IMG/VR virus record: IMGVR_UViG_3300017987_000013
Location: 1-64,000 of that record
DNA: 64,000 nucleotides
DNA from: a virus
Direction: 5' to 3' (one strand)
Shown: positions 59,613-64,000 of the stretch, one piece after another
Layout: each line of letters begins with the position of its first letter
Position numbering within the stretch: the stretch's first letter is position 1
Position numbers and translations under genes: made by a program
Notes under the pieces: model-generated
What the model was told of the DNA's origin: nothing
Database searches by the model: none
The model's input: the letters and a program-made list of their open reading frames with translations, nothing else

Positions 59613-59699
59613 GGCGGGGGCAGGACTCGAACCTGCGGTGTTAATCTCGAGTGAGGTCAGATTTACAGTCTGGTGCGTTCGCCGCTACGCAACCCCGCC
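59613..59699 (-). tRNA. tRNA-Tyr (GTA)
   Basis: Acceptor GGCGGGG/CCCCGCC. The anticodon loop CTGTAAA reads GTA. The long variable arm suits bacterial-type tyrosine tRNA. The T-arm is GCAGG-TTCGAGT-CCTGC. Confidence 0.88.
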
Positions 59700-59750
59700 A
59701 AATGACTCAATAGCTGAGTCGCAATGACAGTCGTAACGATCGAACTAGAT

Positions 59751-59822
59751 ATGGTGGGCGGGACTCGAACCCGCGACCCCCTGCTCCCAAGGCAGGTGCG
59801 CTACCAGCTGCGCCACCACCAT
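59751..59822 (-). tRNA. tRNA-Pro (TGG)
   Basis: Acceptor ATGGTGG/CCACCAT is perfect. The anticodon arm CCTGC-CTTGGGA-GCAGG reads TGG. The T-arm is GCGGG-TTCGAGT-CCCGC. It is the first tRNA after the promoter candidate at 59883-59909. Confidence 0.9.
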
Positions 59823-59882
59823 AGGTCGGTGATGGCTCAGACGGTCGGTCGTCGCGGAATTCAGTTATATCCATGGTCAAAT

Positions 59883-59909
59883 ATTATAGCGGTGCGCCGG
59901 GACGGTCAA
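59883..59909 (-). promoter_or_regulatory. Candidate tRNA-operon promoter
   Basis: TATAAT (59888-59883) is a perfect consensus -10. TTGACC (59909-59904) lies 15 bp upstream, a short but usable spacing. It is about 60 nt before tRNA-Pro, so it could drive the tRNA array and the restriction-modification genes beyond. Confidence 0.5.
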
Positions 59910-60101
59910 CTACTTCTTCTTAGGCGGCCTTTCTGTCTCAGTACGTACCACGGCTGTCACACCCCCATCGCAACATATCACCTCTATCTTGCCCGTGAGC
60001 TTGCCGGCCAGGTGTGTGGCGATCACCCGCAATGCCCATTGTGCTGTGGACGATAGGTGCGTAGGAATTGCGGGATCTACTGCTGAACTTTGATTCGACA
60101 T
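59910..60101 (-). CDS. Small hypothetical protein
   Basis: A 63-residue protein (MSNQSSAVDPAIPTHLSSTA then KIEVICCDGGVTAVVRTETE) with a basic end. The start overlaps the end of the next gene. Not recognised. Confidence 0.45.
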   Translation of the reverse strand: MSNQSSAVDPAIPTHLSSTAQWALRVIATHLAGKLTGKIEVICCDGGVTAVVRTETERPPKKK

Positions 60102-60538
60102 ACGGGACAAATTCTGTGGTTTCCGTGGACTTTGAACCGTTCTCCGCACTTAGGGCATGTACGGACCTGCTCTTCTTCGGCCAATGCGCTGCCGGTTTCG
60201 GACTCTTCCTGCGGCTCCTCCTCTGTGTCTTGGGGTTTTTCCCCGAACTTCGTTGTGAACCAGTGCCCGAGCTTTGAATTAGCAACCCTGATGAGCAGCC
60301 GTTTCCACCACGGCAACGCCATGTACTCAAGATGGGCAAGCCGCACGGCAATGTCTTTGTGTACGGGCAAAACGGCGTGAGCGTACCATACTGACAGTGA
60401 TTTCCCGATCTCCGACCGGAATTCCTTCAGCGTCTCCTCGAGCGGCCCTACCCGCACCACCGTCCGCATACCGTGGGGTCGAGGTCCGATGTAGCGCTTC
60501 ATGTCGGCCGCTAGTGGTCCCTGCTTCTGCTCATTCAT
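60077..60538 (-). CDS. Zinc-ribbon protein
   Basis: A 153-residue protein with a C-terminal zinc ribbon (CPKCGERFKVHGNHRICPVC, about residues 126-145). The start has GGAGCGTGACG. Middle residues suggest an amphipathic helix. Function unknown. Confidence 0.55.
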   Translation of the reverse strand: MNEQKQGPLAADMKRYIGPRPHGMRTVVRVGPLEETLKEFRSEIGKSLSVWYAHAVLPVHKDIAVRLAHLEYMALPWWKRLLIRVANSKLGHWFTTKFGEKPQDTEEEPQEESETGSALAEEEQVRTCPKCGERFKVHGNHRICPVCRIKVQQ

Positions 60539-60923
60539 CGTCACGCTCCTTCCGCTTTGTCAGTATCTCGGCCCATATATCGTCCCACGTACGGCCAGCT
60601 CGGCGTTGCGCCCATGCCAGGTTGATCTGGTGTTGCCGTATCGCCGGCGGCCAGCCACTGAAATACTTCTGCATATCAACCGGCATTTCGCCCAAATCCG
60701 CCCGTTCCTTGCGCTCCTCTTCGCTGAGGCCGTGCTCAACGCGATCGATTCTCTTAGTGTGGTCCATGAGATCGCTAACCTTTTCCCGCAGATACTCCCG
60801 TTCCTCGAATACCACGTTGAATGCTTCGCGATCGACCATCGAGTTTATCTGCCCCCACAGCTTCTCGTTCTGCGAAAGCACGAGATCGTACAGGGTTCGG
60901 GATACCCAGGGCCAACGGATCAT
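60531..60923 (-). CDS. Helical charged protein
   Basis: A 130-residue protein of predicted helices (NVVFEEREYLREKVSDLMDH, then GWPPAIRQHQINLAWAQRRA). The ATG overlaps the HNH gene (ATGA). Not recognised. Confidence 0.5.
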   Translation of the reverse strand: MIRWPWVSRTLYDLVLSQNEKLWGQINSMVDREAFNVVFEEREYLREKVSDLMDHTKRIDRVEHGLSEEERKERADLGEMPVDMQKYFSGWPPAIRQHQINLAWAQRRAGRTWDDIWAEILTKRKERDDE

Positions 60924-61306
60924 GCCAACCTCTTTGCATATCGGGCGTCGATCTCGGCCTCTTTTTGCTTTAATGCGGCACGAGCTTTTTGAATTGCTTT
61001 TCCACGAGACGGCTGTTGTTTTTGTGGTTTGTTTTTGCGTTTACGCCGTCGTGCGATTTTCCGTTGAGCCTTTTGACCGCGAAATTTCCGGTGCGGGTGG
61101 TAAAACTCATGGCAATCCAGGCATACGTGCTGTAGTTGATATATCTGTTCACTACCTATTGGACCGTTGTACCAAAGGTGGTGAACGTGTTCAGCTTCAC
61201 GACATCCACAACGCTCGCATATCCCCCCAGACCTTTCGCGCACAAGCCTTTTTTTTTCATCCCAACAAGGGTTGTCGCGATACTCAGACTTCACGTCTTT
61301 TTCCAC
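60920..61306 (-). CDS. HNH endonuclease-like protein with basic tail
   Basis: A 128-residue protein, GTG start. ICERCGCREAEHVHHLWYNG, then LQHVCLDCHEFYHPH is an HNH core with zinc knuckles and the His residues. The rest is very Arg/Lys-rich. It sits between the sulfotransferase genes and the small zinc-ribbon genes. HNH genes near the large terminase may support packaging cleavage in some phages. Confidence 0.7.
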   Translation of the reverse strand: MEKDVKSEYRDNPCWDEKKRLVRERSGGICERCGCREAEHVHHLWYNGPIGSEQIYQLQHVCLDCHEFYHPHRKFRGQKAQRKIARRRKRKNKPQKQQPSRGKAIQKARAALKQKEAEIDARYAKRLA

Positions 61307-61833
61307 CTTTCACAGTACCCGAAGTCGAGATCGTAAGTAGGAAGTAGTGGCGACCAGTCATACGGATCCCCGTCCGGTCGATGCCAAATGTCCCGCGATC
61401 GGCCCTTGTTGATATAGGGAAGCCGCGGTAAACCGTACTCCTCGCGCAGTTCTCCCCATCGCTCGGGTAGGTTTTCGAATGGAATTACATCATCTACCCG
61501 AAACCCAGCTGCGCCGTACCATTGCGGCCAGACATGCCAGTCGATGTCCTCAACCCGCTCTTTGCCCAGGATTTCCTGCTGGATCCGTTCGGCGAACGAG
61601 CACTTGTACGGTCCCAATGTGTTGATGATGGCGGTCGTGATGCGCTGCCACGGGTGCCTGACCGGCATGAAGGTGCGACAATTCGCGTATTTCTTCGCCT
61701 CCCCAGGCATTAGCATCGCCTTGACCCCCAACGCGTGCCGGAGCGAGCTGCTTGCTACCTTGCGGTGGATGATCCACAACGTATCGCTCGGTTCGTGGTG
61801 GAAGAAATTGAGGCGCGGCTGAGGCGGTCTCAC
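61291..61833 (-). CDS. Sulfotransferase-like protein 1
   Basis: A 180-residue protein from the GTG at 61833. LWIIHRKVASSSL (residues 19-31) is a 5'-phosphosulfate-type binding loop with K25 and S28/S29. MPVRHPWQRITTAII (56-70) matches the 3'-phosphate-binding motif, and DWHVWPQW follows. The layout is that of the Sulfotransfer_2 family, which uses PAPS to add sulfate, often to carbohydrates. The acceptor cannot be read. It overlaps its paralogue (GTGA). Confidence 0.66.
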   Translation of the reverse strand: MRPPQPRLNFFHHEPSDTLWIIHRKVASSSLRHALGVKAMLMPGEAKKYANCRTFMPVRHPWQRITTAIINTLGPYKCSFAERIQQEILGKERVEDIDWHVWPQWYGAAGFRVDDVIPFENLPERWGELREEYGLPRLPYINKGRSRDIWHRPDGDPYDWSPLLPTYDLDFGYCERWKKT

Positions 61834-62348
61834 TCGCGCTCCCAATCAGGGTTGATGTCGAAATCACGGTAGTACCACGGCTCCAACAAACTCCAGTCGA
61901 AATCCATCTCCCGCCAGTCGTGCGCGTCGCCACGGTTCTTGTGCTGCAACTCCCCATAGTCATACCGGCGCTGCAGATCCGGCCACTCGTTCGTCAGATT
62001 CTCCATCAAGATGTACCGATTTACCTGGAACGCCGCCAATGGCAGCCACTGCGGTAGAAAATGCCAATCGACGTGTACCGGACTCCGTTTCGATAAGATC
62101 TCTTCCTCGATCTTCTGCGCGAACGACCGGTCGTCATCATACGGGTTGTGTGCCGCAGACGTCACTCGCGCCCACGGATGGCGAACCACCGTGATTGTGT
62201 GGAAGTGCCTGGCCGTCAACGCTTTCTCAAGATCGATCATCACGCGACAACCGATCGCTTCTCGTATGGACGATCCCGCCACTTTGCGGTGGATAATCCA
62301 CAGTAGCCGGCGTTCTTCGTCAATGTGGTAGTTCAGAAGCGGTGTCAT
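61830..62348 (-). CDS. Sulfotransferase-like protein 2
   Basis: A 172-residue paralogue of the neighbouring gene. RLLWIIHRKVAGSSIREAIG holds the phosphosulfate-binding loop (K22, S26/S27), VVRHPWARVTSAAHNP the 3'-phosphate motif (R56, R61) and HVDWHFLPQW the conserved His/Pro/Gln stretch. The ATG overlaps the large-terminase stop (ATGA), so expression is coupled with packaging genes. Confidence 0.68.
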   Translation of the reverse strand: MTPLLNYHIDEERRLLWIIHRKVAGSSIREAIGCRVMIDLEKALTARHFHTITVVRHPWARVTSAAHNPYDDDRSFAQKIEEEILSKRSPVHVDWHFLPQWLPLAAFQVNRYILMENLTNEWPDLQRRYDYGELQHKNRGDAHDWREMDFDWSLLEPWYYRDFDINPDWERE

Positions 62349-64000
62349 TTCCTACTCCCGTACCGTTTCTGGAACCGTCGATCCTCCGCCTCCCGACGCT
62401 TCATTACCCGTTCCCGCATACGCTCGAGCCCTGTATCACGCTGCGGCGTTGATTTGACCATCCCCGCAGCCTCCATCTGTTCCTCACTGGCCTTGAGGTC
62501 CTTGGGCATGCGAGCTCGCACGAAATTCCCGTATACGAACGCGTCGCCTTTGTTCGGACTCCGGCCCAAAACCGCCCTAACATCGTCCTTTGAGTCCATG
62601 ACGATCATGCCGTTGCGGGTTGTCCACGTCGCAGCACATAGATCGTCAAATAGCTCTTCGTCGTACGGTAGCGCCACTCGGCCAAGCCGTAGATCCTCTC
62701 GGGCCCGCCAATGAACCTGGGTCCGGAGATCCGCGAACCGTTCGGCCTCAATAATCCGCGGCCCCGATGGCTTCAAGTTCCCTTCGAGGTCTGGTTCGGT
62801 CGTACTCCACAGTGTGTCCTGGTCAAGCCCCGGCACAGCCTTTCGGCCGCCACCGATATGCCTGACCTTGAGCCCTAGCCGGCGCATATGGTTCACGGCT
62901 GAAGCGCCCACACCAACACTATCGATACCGATATATCGTGGATCTACGGGTGCATCTGGGTTATGAGCCTCATTGTAGACTCGATCGCCGACATCATTGG
63001 CGTCGTTGACCTGGAATCGCTGGACTTCTGTACAGCATGCACCTTGCCCTCGCGCGATCGCAGCTGCGTCCCCGGTCGGCTGGTCAGCCACGTCAGCGCC
63101 GATCCAGAGCGGCCCTGCGCGCATCTTCTCGTCTTCGTACTTCCGCGCCGCCGCTTCACACCATTCCCGCCGAATAAGCGCATCTTCGGCCTCTTTCGGC
63201 GAGATGCCGCGAATACGCGACTCGTAAAGGCGCGTACCCTTGAGCATGCGTTTCCGGCGCGCCAACCGGACTTTCCCGATAGCGCCCGGGACGACAATTC
63301 TATCAGTGACGATATTGGGGTGATCATCAGCGCTGATCCGGAGCGCCAAAACGTCTGGATCCTTACAGAACTTGTGGAGTTCGTCGAGCTGGTGGTCAGG
63401 GTTTCCTAGCGCAAGATGGAGATTGTGGTCGTCTGTCCGCGTGTTGTAGATCGCGGCCATGATCGCGGGGTGGATCCCCGGCGTCTCTTCTGTGATGAAC
63501 AGAACGTGTTCAGCGTGGATCCCTTGTGCCTTGGTAGCGGATTCCTCTGAAGCTCCGACTCCGCACACAAACGCCCATGCCGCCCAGACTTCCTTGTCCT
63601 CGACGGCCGGCTTCATGCGCAATACACCGGTCAGAAGCTCGGCCTGCGGGAAGATCGCCTTGAACTTGGGCCACAATCGCCCGATTTCTTTCCAAACCTG
63701 CCCGTAAAGTTGAGCGGCTTTCGGTGCAACAGTGGGCACTAGGGAATCAGGGAAACATGCAAGAAACCAAAGAGTGACACACGCGGCGATGTACGTCTTC
63801 CCTACTCCGGTCGCTGACTCGATACCGACGTCCTGCCAGTTCGCCAGAGCTTCAAGTGTCGTTGCCAACGGGTCCTTGTCGCCGTCCCAATCGTGTTCCT
63901 TGTACCCCTCGTTCAGCGACCATACCAACGTGTTCCGTGGTACGCCGAGGTACTTCTCAATCCACTCAAGCGGTTTTTTCTGGTAATCTGTGTGAGGTTG
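62345..64000 (-). CDS. terL: Terminase large subunit, truncated by the window edge
   Basis: At least 551 residues of the packaging motor. The N-terminus lies beyond position 64000. The Walker A is ESATGVGKTYIA (about 63789-63816) and the Walker B is HVLFITEETPG. The C-terminal nuclease domain starts near PLWIGADVADQPTGD and contains YIGIDSVGVG. The frame remains open to the edge with LEWIEKYLGVPRNTLVW in it, so the true start is outside. The small terminase at the other edge suggests a permuted genome. Confidence 0.85.
   Translation of the reverse strand, partial: QPHTDYQKKPLEWIEKYLGVPRNTLVWSLNEGYKEHDWDGDKDPLATTLEALANWQDVGIESATGVGKTYIAACVTLWFLACFPDSLVPTVAPKAAQLYGQVWKEIGRLWPKFKAIFPQAELLTGVLRMKPAVEDKEVWAAWAFVCGVGASEESATKAQGIHAEHVLFITEETPGIHPAIMAAIYNTRTDDHNLHLALGNPDHQLDELHKFCKDPDVLALRISADDHPNIVTDRIVVPGAIGKVRLARRKRMLKGTRLYESRIRGISPKEAEDALIRREWCEAAARKYEDEKMRAGPLWIGADVADQPTGDAAAIARGQGACCTEVQRFQVNDANDVGDRVYNEAHNPDAPVDPRYIGIDSVGVGASAVNHMRRLGLKVRHIGGGRKAVPGLDQDTLWSTTEPDLEGNLKPSGPRIIEAERFADLRTQVHWRAREDLRLGRVALPYDEELFDDLCAATWTTRNGMIVMDSKDDVRAVLGRSPNKGDAFVYGNFVRARMPKDLKASEEQMEAAGMVKSTPQRDTGLERMRERVMKRREAEDRRFQKRYGSRK

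Noticed and set aside
1-64000. Direct circle formed by joining position 64000 to position 1
   Set aside because: The large-terminase frame continues across the join but meets a stop at 64-66 without any ATG, GTG or TTG start between. Some sequence is therefore missing or the ends are not adjacent.

Overview
The window looks like most of the genome of a tailed double-stranded DNA bacteriophage (Caudoviricetes). It carries both terminase subunits, a portal, a scaffold, an HK97-type major capsid protein, an adaptor, large adhesins, a holin/endolysin/spanin cassette, a recombination and replication module and eight tRNA genes or remnants. I see no sheath, tail tube or tape-measure gene. There is a nozzle-like protein and a 1,906-residue protein of the kind podoviruses eject, so a short-tailed (podovirus-like) particle is the best guess. 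No integrase was found. The host cannot be read from the sequence.

Layout. The small terminase gene (335-988, minus) lies at the left edge. The large terminase gene runs off the right edge (62345-64000, minus). This is what a circularly permuted genome slightly longer than 64 kb would look like, but joining the two ends directly does not give an intact terminase start. A control region (989-1168) separates TerS from a plus-strand early operon (1169-9274). That operon holds about 23 small, mostly unknown genes with a RadC-like protein, an LPD29-like protein, a Trp-Asn-Ala repeat protein, a small HTH protein and an HNH nuclease. Seven of its genes share the leader ACTCAAACYGGAGG, usually behind an RNA hairpin.

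From 24627 leftwards to 9257 (minus) lies the replication and recombination operon: a ribbon-helix-helix-like regulator with a palindromic operator over its own promoter, small membrane proteins, a YqaJ-type exonuclease, a putative annealing protein, a RecF/SMC-like ATPase, tRNA-Asp, a DnaD-like initiator, a primase-helicase, a PD-(D/E)XK nuclease, a run of overlapping tiny genes and a RuvC-like resolvase. No DNA polymerase is present. A structured leader of about 80 nt sits in front of the initiator gene block.

From 56186 leftwards to 24722 (minus) lie the virion and lysis genes: portal, scaffold, major capsid protein, a homing endonuclease, twin beta-helix proteins, minor structural proteins, adaptor, holin, endolysin and spanin, adhesins, a nozzle-like protein, coiled-coil and internal proteins, and the giant J-domain-containing protein. 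A promoter and two leader hairpins precede the portal.

From 64000 leftwards to 56366 (minus) is the most unusual block: the large terminase, two tandem sulfotransferase-like genes, an HNH protein, small zinc-ribbon proteins, a tRNA array interrupted by an HNH gene, a fragment of an IS1-type transposase, and a compact C5-methyltransferase / HNH endonuclease / Vsr operon that resembles a complete type II restriction-modification system with its own mismatch repair.
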